From: Sphingomonas sp. AOB5
GTDB lineage: Bacteria > Pseudomonadota > Alphaproteobacteria > Sphingomonadales > Sphingomonadaceae
Assembly (NCBI RefSeq): GCF_029433115.1
Contig: NZ_JARNTV010000009.1
Coordinates: forward strand, 42,901 to 106,900
Length of the DNA stretch: 64,000 bases
Direction of reading: 5' to 3'
The stretch's first letter is position 1; each line of letters opens with the position of its first letter. This document shows positions 18,706 to 26,018 of this stretch, piece after piece. The notes under the pieces are model-generated. The model was not told the DNA's origin, did not search any database, and worked only from the letters and a program-made list of their open reading frames with translations. The translations under genes and the position numbers were made by a program.

Positions 18706-18731
18706 TTGACATACATACTGTCAGGTATAAT
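18706..18731 (+). promoter_or_regulatory. Putative promoter for the DUF2889-like gene
   Basis: TTGACA (18706-18711) and TATAAT (18726-18731) both match consensus but are only 14 bp apart, shorter than the usual 17. The GTG start at 18741 leaves a leader of a few bases, so a leaderless mRNA is possible. A putative operator overlaps the spacer and -10. Confidence 0.4.
18715..18728. promoter_or_regulatory. ATAC-N6-GTAT palindrome, site 3 (putative operator)
   Basis: ATACTGTCAGGTAT has the same arms and 6-bp spacing as the sites at 15335 and 18619, with one asymmetric position pair in the centre. It sits between -35-like and -10-like boxes, where binding would block transcription. Confidence 0.55.
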
Positions 18732-18740
18732 TTCGCCGAT

Positions 18741-19484
18741 GTGAGAATTGAGCACAGGGTGATCCGGACGGTCTCGCACGCCGATGGCGAAGCGATCGAT
18801 GTGCGCGCCGTGATCGAGGACCGGTTTCACAATTTCCGGATCCATGTCCGGCTTGGGCAGTCCGCCGTGGAAACGGTCGATATCGATCCGATCCGCTTTC
18901 CCTATACGTTGTGCCCGGCGGCGGGCGCGCAGCTCGCTTTGCTCGAAGGTGCCGGCCTTTCGCCGCGAATGAGCGCCTATTCGCGTGACCTCGATTCCCG
19001 GCATCAATGCACGCACCAGTTCGACGTCACCGCGCTTGCCATTGCCCTCGCGGTCCGCGGGGTATCGCAGCGGCGCTACGATATCGAAGCCGTGGATCAC
19101 GAGGCCGGGGGACGGGTCAGCGGCCATGTCGAGCGCGACGGCGAACGGGTACTGGAGATGGAGGTGCGCGACGGCGTGATCCTCCGTCCCGAAGCATTGG
19201 CAGGGGCGGCGCTCGGGTCCGGCTTCACCGGAGCAGTCGCCGCACTCGACGTGGAAATGGCGGAGGCTGCGCTGCTGCTCCGGCGCATGCTGTTCATCGT
19301 GATCGATGGCCGTAAGGCGGATTCGTACGAACTTGCCCATCATGCGCCGCCGTTCGGGGGCTGTTGGGTCCAGCAACCGGAACAGAATGAGCAGGCGCTG
19401 CGCCTGAAGGGGCGGATCCTGCCCCCCGATACGCCGGTCGCGCGCCTGACCGCCGGGGACGATGCCTATCTGGCGGCGATGTGA
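18741..19484 (+). CDS. DUF2889-like protein of unknown function
   Basis: About 247 residues from a GTG at 18741. The layout (RIEHRVIRTVSHADGEAIDVRAVIEDRFHNFRI split by a beta strand, then PIRFPYTLCPAAGAQLALLEGA, then a tail with FGGCWVQQPEQ) resembles the DUF2889 family, which is common beside CoA-catabolic genes but has no assigned reaction. No signal peptide or membrane segment is seen. It is divergent from the HSD10-type SDR across two ATAC-N6-GTAT sites, so the two are probably co-regulated. Longer in-frame starts upstream lie inside the divergent gene and are unlikely. Confidence 0.7.
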   Translation: MRIEHRVIRTVSHADGEAIDVRAVIEDRFHNFRIHVRLGQSAVETVDIDPIRFPYTLCPAAGAQLALLEGAGLSPRMSAYSRDLDSRHQCTHQFDVTALAIALAVRGVSQRRYDIEAVDHEAGGRVSGHVERDGERVLEMEVRDGVILRPEALAGAALGSGFTGAVAALDVEMAEAALLLRRMLFIVIDGRKADSYELAHHAPPFGGCWVQQPEQNEQALRLKGRILPPDTPVARLTAGDDAYLAAM

Positions 19485-19517
19485 ACGCCCCGCCGGGCAC
19501 TACACCGGTTTCTGATC

Positions 19518-20078
19518 TCACTGGCGCTCGCATCGCATCGCTGCGAACTCGATCAATTGCGCCGCCATCATTTCGAGTTGCGCTGTCAGGGCCGGATCGA
19601 TGCAGGAACGATCGGGATTGAACGCTGGCTCGCGCGTGTTGATCGCGATGCCGAGTGGTGTCGGCCAGCCGCGCAGCGCATGTGCCACCGATCGCAATCC
19701 GGTCAGCGTTGCGTGCGCCCCCTGGAAGCCGCCACCGGTGGCGATGCATCCCACCGCGCGCCCTTCGAAATAGGGGCGGGGGTCGCCGGACAGATCCTCG
19801 GCATAGTCGAGCGCGTTCTTGACCAGCCCCGAGATACCGCCGTGATAGCCGGGCGATCCGATCACGATGCCGTCGGCCCGGCGCAGCGCATCGACCAGCG
19901 CAATCGCGCGGTCGCATCGTTCGGTGCGCCCCGGATAATAGAGCGGCAGCTCGAGCCACTGTCCGGCGAACAGCTGCACCTCGGCACCGGCCCGTTGTGT
20001 CGCATCGAGTACGGCACGCAGCGCCAGTTCGGTCGACGATCCCTCGCGCTGTGTTCCGCCGACCCCGACGATGAGCAT
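19518..20078 (-). CDS. NAD(P)H-dependent FMN reductase
   Basis: A 186-residue flavodoxin-fold protein. MLIVGVGGTQREGSST at the start binds the FMN phosphate and GSPGYHGGISGLVKNALDY is the flavin-ring loop typical of SsuE-like reductases. It would reduce FMN and pass FMNH2 to luciferase-like monooxygenases at 15404 and 21892. ATG at 20078 is chosen because GGAGAGG precedes it and the family motif begins at once; the longer frame reaches upstream through the operator. It shares operator 1 with the divergent ferredoxin-NADP reductase. Confidence 0.88.
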   Translation of the reverse strand: MLIVGVGGTQREGSSTELALRAVLDATQRAGAEVQLFAGQWLELPLYYPGRTERCDRAIALVDALRRADGIVIGSPGYHGGISGLVKNALDYAEDLSGDPRPYFEGRAVGCIATGGGFQGAHATLTGLRSVAHALRGWPTPLGIAINTREPAFNPDRSCIDPALTAQLEMMAAQLIEFAAMRCERQ

Positions 20079-20144
20079 CGCATCCTCTCCATGATCCCGC
20101 GGTCCGGCCGGGTGGAGGCGCCTTTTCCATGCCCAAGGAAATCT

Positions 20145-20162
20145 GTCAACGTTAGTGTTGAC
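20145..20162. promoter_or_regulatory. TetR-type operator 1 (GTCAAC-N6-GTTGAC)
   Basis: GTCAACGTTAGTGTTGAC lies between the divergent FMN reductase and ferredoxin-NADP reductase genes. Both arms match the consensus built from eleven sites. Each arm reads TTGAC outward, so it can also serve as a -35 box for either gene. Confidence 0.8.
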
Positions 20163-20232
20163 TAAATGGCGTGGGCTGCGCAATCGGCGCGCTGGGCACC
20201 GTTGGACCGGGCCGGGTAGCTGGAGGAATAAG

Positions 20233-21054
20233 ATGGCGCTCTCAGACGCGGGTGGCGACGATCTCGATACGATCGCCGAGGCCAGAGGGCTGTATGCGTT
20301 GCGGGTGTTGTGGGTGCATCACTGGACCCCGGACCTGTTCAGCTTCCGTGTCGAGCGGCCGCAGGCGCTGCGGTTCCGCTCCGGCGAGTTCATCATGATC
20401 GGCCTGCCCGGCGAGGATGGCCGGCCGCTGATGCGCGCCTATTCGCTCGTCAGCCCGAGCTGGGAGGAGCATCTGGAGTTCTTCTCGGTCAAGGTGCCGA
20501 ACGGGCCACTGACGTCGCGGCTGCAGCATCTCGAGGTCGGGGATCGCATCCTGCTCGGCCGCAAGCCGACCGGCACGCTGGTGATCGATGCGCTCAAGCC
20601 CGGCGAGCATCTGATGATGATCGGCACCGGCACCGGCCTCGCGCCGTTCCTGTCGGTGCTGCGCGATCCCGAAACGCATGAGAAGTTCGCGCACATCGTG
20701 ATCAGCCATACGGTGCGGCAGAAGGAGGAACTGGCCTATCGCACCTTCCTGGAGGAAGAGATTCGCGAGGACGAAATCTTCGGCGAACTGCTGCGCGATC
20801 GCTACACCTACTACCCCACCGTCACCCGGGGCGAATTCCATACGCGCGGCCGGATCACCGACCGGATCCGCGAAGGGCTGTTCCGCGAGGATCTGGGCCT
20901 GACGATCGAGAACCGCGCGACCTCGCGCTTCATGATCTGCGGGTCGATGGCGTTCAACAAGGAGATGGAAGCGATCCTGTCCGGTTGGGGACTGGTCGAG
21001 GGCACGCATTCCATACCGGGCGATTATGTGATGGAGCGCGCCTTTGTCGGATAG
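20233..21054 (+). CDS. Ferredoxin/flavodoxin--NADP+ reductase
   Basis: A 273-residue bacterial FPR-type reductase. FAD motif MRAYSLVSPSWEE, NADP motif MIGTGTGLAPFLSVLRDPE, ICGSMAFNKEM and the C-terminal VMERAFVG with its terminal aromatic segment are all in place. It moves electrons between NADPH and ferredoxin. In this setting it could drive the P450 (43598) or the Rieske oxygenase (61995), neither of which has a reductase gene beside it. No ferredoxin gene is visible in the window. ATG 20233 follows TGGAGGA. Confidence 0.92.
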   Translation: MALSDAGGDDLDTIAEARGLYALRVLWVHHWTPDLFSFRVERPQALRFRSGEFIMIGLPGEDGRPLMRAYSLVSPSWEEHLEFFSVKVPNGPLTSRLQHLEVGDRILLGRKPTGTLVIDALKPGEHLMMIGTGTGLAPFLSVLRDPETHEKFAHIVISHTVRQKEELAYRTFLEEEIREDEIFGELLRDRYTYYPTVTRGEFHTRGRITDRIREGLFREDLGLTIENRATSRFMICGSMAFNKEMEAILSGWGLVEGTHSIPGDYVMERAFVG

Positions 21055-21066
21055 CGCGCCGTGGCG

Positions 21067-21750
21067 TCAGCCGGCCCTGTCTGCAGCTTTGTCCGGGATC
21101 ATCCCGTCGAGCACGATCCGGGCGAACTGGCGGCCGATATCGGCGCCGCTCAGCCCGCCATCGGGCTTGAACCAGCGATGCGACCAGTTGGCCATGCCGA
21201 GCAGGCCGTGGGCCAGGATGCGCGGCGAAACGTCGGAGCGCAGGCTGCCATCGGCCATGCCGCCGGTGATGATGCGATAGACCAGCGCATCGACACGCCC
21301 GGTCAGGTCGGACAGCGCCTTTTGCCGTTCGGCATTGCGCGGGCTGACCTTGTCGATCTCCTGCACAAAGGCATAGAGGTGCGGATAATTCGCCTCGTAA
21401 TGCTCCATCAGCGTGACGAGGAACGCGGTGATCTTGGCCGGGAAATCGAGCTGCGATTCGACGATCGCGTCGACGTTCACCGCGAACTTCTCCATCGCTT
21501 CGATCGCGATATCGAAGAACAATTCCTCCTTGCTCGACGTGTAATAATAGATCGATGCGCGGTTCAGGCCGGCAGTCTTGGCGATGTCGTCGAGGCTGAC
21601 ATTGCCGAGGCCGCGTTCCTTGAACAGCAATGCCGCAGTCGCGTGCAGATTCTGGAGCCGCTGGCTGTAATGCGCGCCCTGCTCCGACTGGGCGGCTGCC
21701 CGGCGGCGGCCCATCGCACTTGTCGGCGTCTTGTTGCGCTTGCGTTCCAT
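21067..21750 (-). CDS. TetR-family regulator, candidate master repressor of the GTCAAC regulon
   Basis: A 227-residue TetR protein. The N-terminal helix-turn-helix is clear (NVSLDDIAKTAGLNRASIYYY), followed by an all-helical ligand domain with MEHYEANYPHLYAFVQEIDK and the tail HRWFKPDGGLSGADIGRQF, which resembles KstR2-type regulators that sense CoA-thioesters (family resemblance, not proof). Its ATG at 21750 is 73 bp from operator 2, divergent from the luciferase-like gene, a typical autorepression layout. It is the only TetR gene in the window, and eleven copies of one palindrome surround it. Confidence 0.9.
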   Translation of the reverse strand: MERKRNKTPTSAMGRRRAAAQSEQGAHYSQRLQNLHATAALLFKERGLGNVSLDDIAKTAGLNRASIYYYTSSKEELFFDIAIEAMEKFAVNVDAIVESQLDFPAKITAFLVTLMEHYEANYPHLYAFVQEIDKVSPRNAERQKALSDLTGRVDALVYRIITGGMADGSLRSDVSPRILAHGLLGMANWSHRWFKPDGGLSGADIGRQFARIVLDGMIPDKAADRAG

Positions 21751-21823
21751 GATCCTGCTCCCACTCGCTCGACCGATGGGCGAGGCATGGTTATTTTGTC
21801 AACGCTCGCGACGCGTTCAATTA

Positions 21824-21841
21824 ATCAACACTTGTGTTGAC
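21824..21841. promoter_or_regulatory. TetR-type operator 2 (ATCAAC-N6-GTTGAC)
   Basis: ATCAACACTTGTGTTGAC lies between the TetR gene and the divergent luciferase-like gene. A further GTCAAC half site occurs at 21798-21803. The position fits repression of both the regulator and the enzyme. Confidence 0.82.
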
Positions 21842-21891
21842 AATGCGAAATTTGACTGCTTTTACGGTGCCAGGATCGAGGATGGACACCG

Positions 21892-23127
21892 ATGCAGTTT
21901 GGCCTTTTTTATCAGCAGCAAATGCCGAAACCCTGGGATGACGGGGTCGAGGTTCAGCACTTTGCGAACAATCTCGAACAGGCGGTGCTGGCGGACCAGC
22001 TCGGCTTCCACAGCCTGTGGGTGACCGAGCATCATTTCCTCGAGGAATATTCGCACTCGTCGGCGCCGGAAATCTTTCTGGGCGCGGTGGCTGCGCGGAC
22101 GAAGAAGATCCGAATCGGCCATGGCATCCGCCACACGCCCCCCGCGATCAATCCGCCCGCGCGTGTGGCCGAAGGCATCTCGACGCTCGATGTGATTTCG
22201 AAGGGCCGGGTTGAATTCGGCATCGGCGAAGGCGCGACCCGGCTTGAACTGGGCGCCCATTATATCGGCGCGAAGGACAAGCGTGCGATGTGCCTGGAAG
22301 CCGGCGAGCAGATCGCGAACATGCTGGCGATGACGCCCTATCCCGGCTGGGACGGGCAGTATTTCAAGATGGAATGCCGCAACATCGTGCCCAAGCCGGT
22401 GCAGAAGCCGCATCCGCCGATGTGGCTGGCCTGCACCAATCGCGACACGATCATGCTCGCCGCCCGGCTGGGCATCGGCGCGCTCGCCTTCTCGTTCGTC
22501 GATCCGTATGAATCGAAGCAATGGGTCGATGCCTATTACGACATCATCAAGTCCGACGAATGCGTGCCGATCGGTCACCGGGTGAATGCCCGCGTGGCGA
22601 TGGTGAGCCCCTTGTCGGTCAACCAGGATCGCGCGACTGCGATCCGTGACGGCTATCACTGCTTCAATTTCTTCAAATATTCGCTGGGCGCAACGATGCG
22701 CGACAGCAAGCCGGGTCATAACAATCTGTGGGCCGACTATATGGTTGCCGAACAGGGCGACACCAAGCGCGATCTGGCCGCCGCGGAAGGCGTTGCGCAG
22801 GGCGACGAATATAGCGGTGCGTCCGGCACGCCCGCCGATGTGATCAAACGCATGCGCATCTTCGAGGAAGCCGGGGTCGACGATATCCTGTTCACGATCC
22901 AGGGCGGCGGGCGCCCGCACGAGGTGGTGTGCGACACGCTGACCTCGTTCGCCAAGGACGTGATGCCCGCCTTTGCATCGAACCGCCGCGCCGACCGGGA
23001 GGCCGAACTGGCGCCCTATATCGAGGCGGCGCTGGCGCGGAAGCAATGGATGCCGGCGCTGAGCGAGGACGAAGTGCCGATTGTGCCGGGCGTGCGGAAC
23101 CTCAGCGCGACGGTTTCGCAGCTTTGA
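21892..23127 (+). CDS. LLM-class (luciferase-like) flavin-dependent monooxygenase
   Basis: A 411-residue luciferase-superfamily protein: SLWVTEHHFLEEYSHSSAPEIFLGA, RIGHGIRHTPPAINPPARVAEGISTLDVIS, GRVEFGIGEGATRLELGAH and the C-terminal GTPADVIKRMRIFEEAGVDDILF. The length and EHHF motif suggest an FMNH2-dependent monooxygenase of the alkanal or long-chain type; a Baeyer-Villiger or hydroxylation reaction is possible. It is the first gene downstream of operator 2 and is divergent from its likely regulator. GAGGAT precedes ATG 21892. Confidence 0.9.
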   Translation: MQFGLFYQQQMPKPWDDGVEVQHFANNLEQAVLADQLGFHSLWVTEHHFLEEYSHSSAPEIFLGAVAARTKKIRIGHGIRHTPPAINPPARVAEGISTLDVISKGRVEFGIGEGATRLELGAHYIGAKDKRAMCLEAGEQIANMLAMTPYPGWDGQYFKMECRNIVPKPVQKPHPPMWLACTNRDTIMLAARLGIGALAFSFVDPYESKQWVDAYYDIIKSDECVPIGHRVNARVAMVSPLSVNQDRATAIRDGYHCFNFFKYSLGATMRDSKPGHNNLWADYMVAEQGDTKRDLAAAEGVAQGDEYSGASGTPADVIKRMRIFEEAGVDDILFTIQGGGRPHEVVCDTLTSFAKDVMPAFASNRRADREAELAPYIEAALARKQWMPALSEDEVPIVPGVRNLSATVSQL

Positions 23128-23135
23128 CCGGAACG

Positions 23136-23160
23136 CGGCGGCGGGGAAACTCGCCGCCGT
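23136..23160. terminator. Bidirectional hairpin between convergent genes
   Basis: Arms 23136-23143 and 23152-23159 form an 8-bp GC stem followed by a short TTT on the + strand. It separates the luciferase-like gene from the convergent SMP-30 gene. The short T-run makes it a weak terminator. Confidence 0.5.
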
Positions 23161-23165
23161 TTCGA

Positions 23166-24017
23166 TTATCGCGGGCCTGGCGCCAATCCCGCGATCTCGC
23201 GATCGATCGCATAGACTTTCCCGCCCTTGGCCGATGTGACGAACAGGGTGCGCAACCCCTCGCCACCGAAGCACAGATTGGTGGGATAGCCACCGGGCAG
23301 TTCGAGGCGTTCGACCAGCTCGCCATCGCAATCGAAGACCATGACGGCTGCCGCGTCGGTTGCCGCGACATGGAGGCGGCCGCTGCGGTCGAACGCGATT
23401 CCATCCGGTCGCCCTTCGGGAAGCACGGCATGGGGATGCGCCGTGCCGATGCCGCTTTCCGTGCAATCGAACCGGACGATGCGCGAGGTCATGGTTTCGG
23501 CGACGAACAGGCTCTTGCCATCCGCCGAGAAAGCCAGTCCGTTGGGAAAGGCCAGCCCATCGGCTTCGATCCGGCAGGCATGCGATACCGGGTGCATCGA
23601 CCAGATCCGGCCGGGCAGGATCGGCGCGTCGAGATCATGCCCCTGTGGATCGGTGAACCAGATGCGGCCATCGGGTCCGGTGACGAGGTCGTTGGGCGCG
23701 TGGAAGTCCCGGTCGGAGACTGTCGTCACCACGCCGTTCGAAAGCATCTGGATCGCCGGCGGCTGGCCGTTGGCCTCGTCGCCCTTCTGGGCGATCCAGA
23801 TCGTGCCGGCGGCGTCTTCGGCCAAGCCGTTGGGTGCGCCACCGGCCTGAACCGCGGCGAGAATCTCGCCGGTCGCGGGATCGAGATCATAGATCAGCCC
23901 GCGCGACAGGCCGACCAGCTGCAGCGTGCCGCGCCGGGTCCACACCGGCCCCTCGGTAAAGCCCAGCCCGGAGGCGATGCAGCGCGTGATGATGCTGGGG
24001 GCGGTGATCGTCGGCAC
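23166..24017 (-). CDS. SMP-30/gluconolactonase family protein
   Basis: A 283-residue six-bladed beta-propeller of the SMP-30 group, metal-dependent lactone hydrolases. The metal ligands are recognisable: glutamate in GFTEGPVWTRRG, asparagine in FHAPNDLVTGPDG, and the FPNGLAFSADGKSLFVAET and PDGIAFD blades. It starts with GTG at 24017 and shares operator 3 with the divergent SnoaL-like gene. If the luciferase-like enzyme inserts oxygen Baeyer-Villiger fashion, this protein could open the resulting lactone (inference). Confidence 0.88.
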   Translation of the reverse strand: MPTITAPSIITRCIASGLGFTEGPVWTRRGTLQLVGLSRGLIYDLDPATGEILAAVQAGGAPNGLAEDAAGTIWIAQKGDEANGQPPAIQMLSNGVVTTVSDRDFHAPNDLVTGPDGRIWFTDPQGHDLDAPILPGRIWSMHPVSHACRIEADGLAFPNGLAFSADGKSLFVAETMTSRIVRFDCTESGIGTAHPHAVLPEGRPDGIAFDRSGRLHVAATDAAAVMVFDCDGELVERLELPGGYPTNLCFGGEGLRTLFVTSAKGGKVYAIDREIAGLAPGPR

Positions 24018-24052
24018 GGCGCTTTCCGGATGGTGGTTTGGACCGAAGTGTA

Positions 24053-24070
24053 ATCAACAACTACGTTGAC
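24053..24070. promoter_or_regulatory. TetR-type operator 3 (ATCAAC-N6-GTTGAC)
   Basis: ATCAACAACTACGTTGAC lies in the 105-bp gap between the divergent SMP-30 and SnoaL-like genes. Both arms match the consensus. Confidence 0.8.
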
Positions 24071-24122
24071 AGCAACCGCTCCGCGTTTCATGCGCTTTCG
24101 CAGCGATCCAGGGAGAGGAAAG

Positions 24123-24635
24123 ATGATCGACGTCGAAACGCTGATCGCGCGGGAAAGCATCCGCGACGCGCTGGCGCGCTATTGCCGCGGGATCGATCGC
24201 AGCGATTCCGCGACGGTCGCGGCGGTATTCCACGAGGGCGCGCCGTGCCACTATGGCAATATGGAAACCACCGGCGACGCGCTGGCGCGGATGATCGCCG
24301 GGCGCCCGGGCACCACGGACTTCACCGGTCAGCATCACATCACCAATGTGCTGATCGACATGGACGGGGCGGAAGCGGCGCAGGTCGAAAGCTATTTCAT
24401 CGTCTATCGTGCAGTCGCGGGCAGCAATGGTGCCGCGGACACGATGATTCCCTTTGGCGGGCGCTATCTCGATCGCTTTACCCGTGTCGGCGGCGCATGG
24501 CGGATCGCCGAGCGCACGGTGGTGTGCGACTGGCTCAGCACTGGTCTCGCGCTGGCCGGGGGGGCGGACCCGTCGGGATATCTGCGCGGTACGAACGGAT
24601 CGGACGATCCTTCTCACGCCTTCCGCATCAACTGA
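24123..24635 (+). CDS. SnoaL-like / NTF2-fold protein
   Basis: A 170-residue alpha+beta-barrel protein of the SnoaL-like group (LIARESIRDALARYCRGIDRSDSATVAAVFHEG, then FTGQHHITNVLIDMDG and WRIAERTVVCDW). Members act as cyclases, hydratases, isomerases or dioxygenase small subunits, often on polycyclic or terpenoid compounds. The reaction here is unknown. ATG 24123 is chosen for GGGAGAGGAA upstream; the frame is open further back. Its last 8 bases overlap the end of the convergent CoA-transferase gene. Confidence 0.82.
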   Translation: MIDVETLIARESIRDALARYCRGIDRSDSATVAAVFHEGAPCHYGNMETTGDALARMIAGRPGTTDFTGQHHITNVLIDMDGAEAAQVESYFIVYRAVAGSNGAADTMIPFGGRYLDRFTRVGGAWRIAERTVVCDWLSTGLALAGGADPSGYLRGTNGSDDPSHAFRIN

Positions 24636-25848
24636 TCGCGGCGCGAAGCATCGGGCGGTATTCCTCCGCTGCGATGCCGATCAGGGCTTCCGCGCGCTCC
24701 GCTGGTGAAAGCCCGCGCAGGTCGGCGCTGCCGATCTCCGTCACAACCACGTCGATCTCGCCACTGTCGAGCGAGGGCGGCGCGCAGGCGATGTGCGGCA
24801 CGATCCGTGATATCCCCCGCGCGGTCGCGGCCAGTGCGACGATAGACAGGCCCTGCGGATTGGCCACGGCGCCGCGCGCGAAATCGGGCAGCCCGGCAAT
24901 CCCGCCGCGCACCCCCGATGGGCTGAGCTCACTATTGGCGCGGCCGAGCAGATCGACTTCATAGACCGAGTTAATCGCACGAAACTTCGGCAAGCCAGCC
25001 AACCGAGCGGGATCATGGGTGAAGCTTGCCGGTGCCAGTTCGACCATATCGGTACTGTCGAGCCAGGCGTAGAAATCGGCGTCGCCCACCGCGCCGGTTC
25101 CGACATGGCCCTGCGGATTTATGGCCCCCGCGGCGATCAGTTCCGCGATCCACGGACCGATCTGGCCGGTATGCAGCCGCAATCCTTTCCGCGCGGCGGC
25201 GAGGTGGCGGATCAGCGGCGGAAACCATTGGCCGATGCCGAATTCGAGCGTTGCGCCATCGGGAATCCATTCGATCAGATTGGTCGCCAGTGCCGCGTCG
25301 TCGCGCGGTGCGGCTGGCGTCGATTCCATCGGCCCGCCGGGAACGTCGACCGCGATCACACCCGGCCTTGCGGCAATCGTCGATGCCGGTCCGGTCCATG
25401 GTACCAGCGGACTCGTTTCGAGGACCACCGATGCTGCACGCGTCGCAGCGGCATGGATGAAATCCACGGTGACGCCGAGCGAATGCCGGCCGTCACGGGC
25501 TGGCGTCGCTTGTGCCAGCACGACGTCGACAGGCCGGCTTCCCGAGGCGAACGCATCGGTTAGCTCGTGCAGCGTCATCCGGCTGTACCGCGCGTTGCGC
25601 TCGGCCATGCCGGCTTCGCTGGCGAAGGGGCCGGAAGGGAAAAAGGTCTCGATGCGTACGCCGGGCAGCTCTGGAAAGTCGCCGATCACCCAGCCGAGAA
25701 AGATGCTGCTGCCCTGCAGCCGGTCGAGGTGACGCGGCAGTGCCTCGATCAGGTGACGCGGCATGCCGAATGCCTGCCCTGCCACGATTCTCTGACCCGG
25801 ACGCAGCACCGCTTCGAGCGCGGCGTCGATGGCGGAAGCTGTTGTCAT
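24628..25848 (-). CDS. Acetyl-CoA hydrolase/CoA-transferase family protein, divergent copy
   Basis: A 406-residue relative of the CoA-transferase at 3929-5200. The catalytic glutamate is kept in INSVYEVDLLGRANSEL, and EFGIGQWFPPLIRHL and VVTEIGSADLRGLSPAERAEALIGIA match the family. It is more divergent than the region 1 copy, so it may serve a different acid. It shares operator 4 with the divergent HMG-CoA-lyase-like gene, an attractive pair: one attaches CoA and the other cleaves the acyl-CoA (inference). Confidence 0.85.
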   Translation of the reverse strand: MTTASAIDAALEAVLRPGQRIVAGQAFGMPRHLIEALPRHLDRLQGSSIFLGWVIGDFPELPGVRIETFFPSGPFASEAGMAERNARYSRMTLHELTDAFASGSRPVDVVLAQATPARDGRHSLGVTVDFIHAAATRAASVVLETSPLVPWTGPASTIAARPGVIAVDVPGGPMESTPAAPRDDAALATNLIEWIPDGATLEFGIGQWFPPLIRHLAAARKGLRLHTGQIGPWIAELIAAGAINPQGHVGTGAVGDADFYAWLDSTDMVELAPASFTHDPARLAGLPKFRAINSVYEVDLLGRANSELSPSGVRGGIAGLPDFARGAVANPQGLSIVALAATARGISRIVPHIACAPPSLDSGEIDVVVTEIGSADLRGLSPAERAEALIGIAAEEYRPMLRAAIS

Positions 25849-25897
25849 TCCAATGATCTCTCTCCCCGCTGCCAGTTACGGCGTAGGCATAAAGTCT

Positions 25898-25915
25898 GTC
25901 AACAATAGTGTTGAC
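25898..25915. promoter_or_regulatory. TetR-type operator 4 (GTCAAC-N6-GTTGAC)
   Basis: GTCAACAATAGTGTTGAC lies between the divergent CoA-transferase and HMG-CoA-lyase-like genes. The palindrome extends three bases further on each side (25895-25918). Confidence 0.82.
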
Positions 25916-26018
25916 AGATGCGACGGGCGGGATCAGTGTCGCGCTTGCAAGATCGATCGATGCGCCGTGCGGACATGTGCTCGCGTCGATGATGGGGTGA
26001 GAGGATCCGGTTACCGTC

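Noticed and set aside
21798..21820. A twelfth operator next to operator 2
   Set aside because: GTCAAC is present, but the second arm (GTTCAA) is mismatched and the spacing is 11 bp, not 6. I count it only as a possible half site.
15404..23127. Calling all luciferase-like proteins F420-dependent
   Set aside because: The 370- and 411-residue proteins have the EHHF motif and size of FMN-type enzymes and a flavin reductase nearby. Only the 279-residue protein at 40106 has the F420-type layout.
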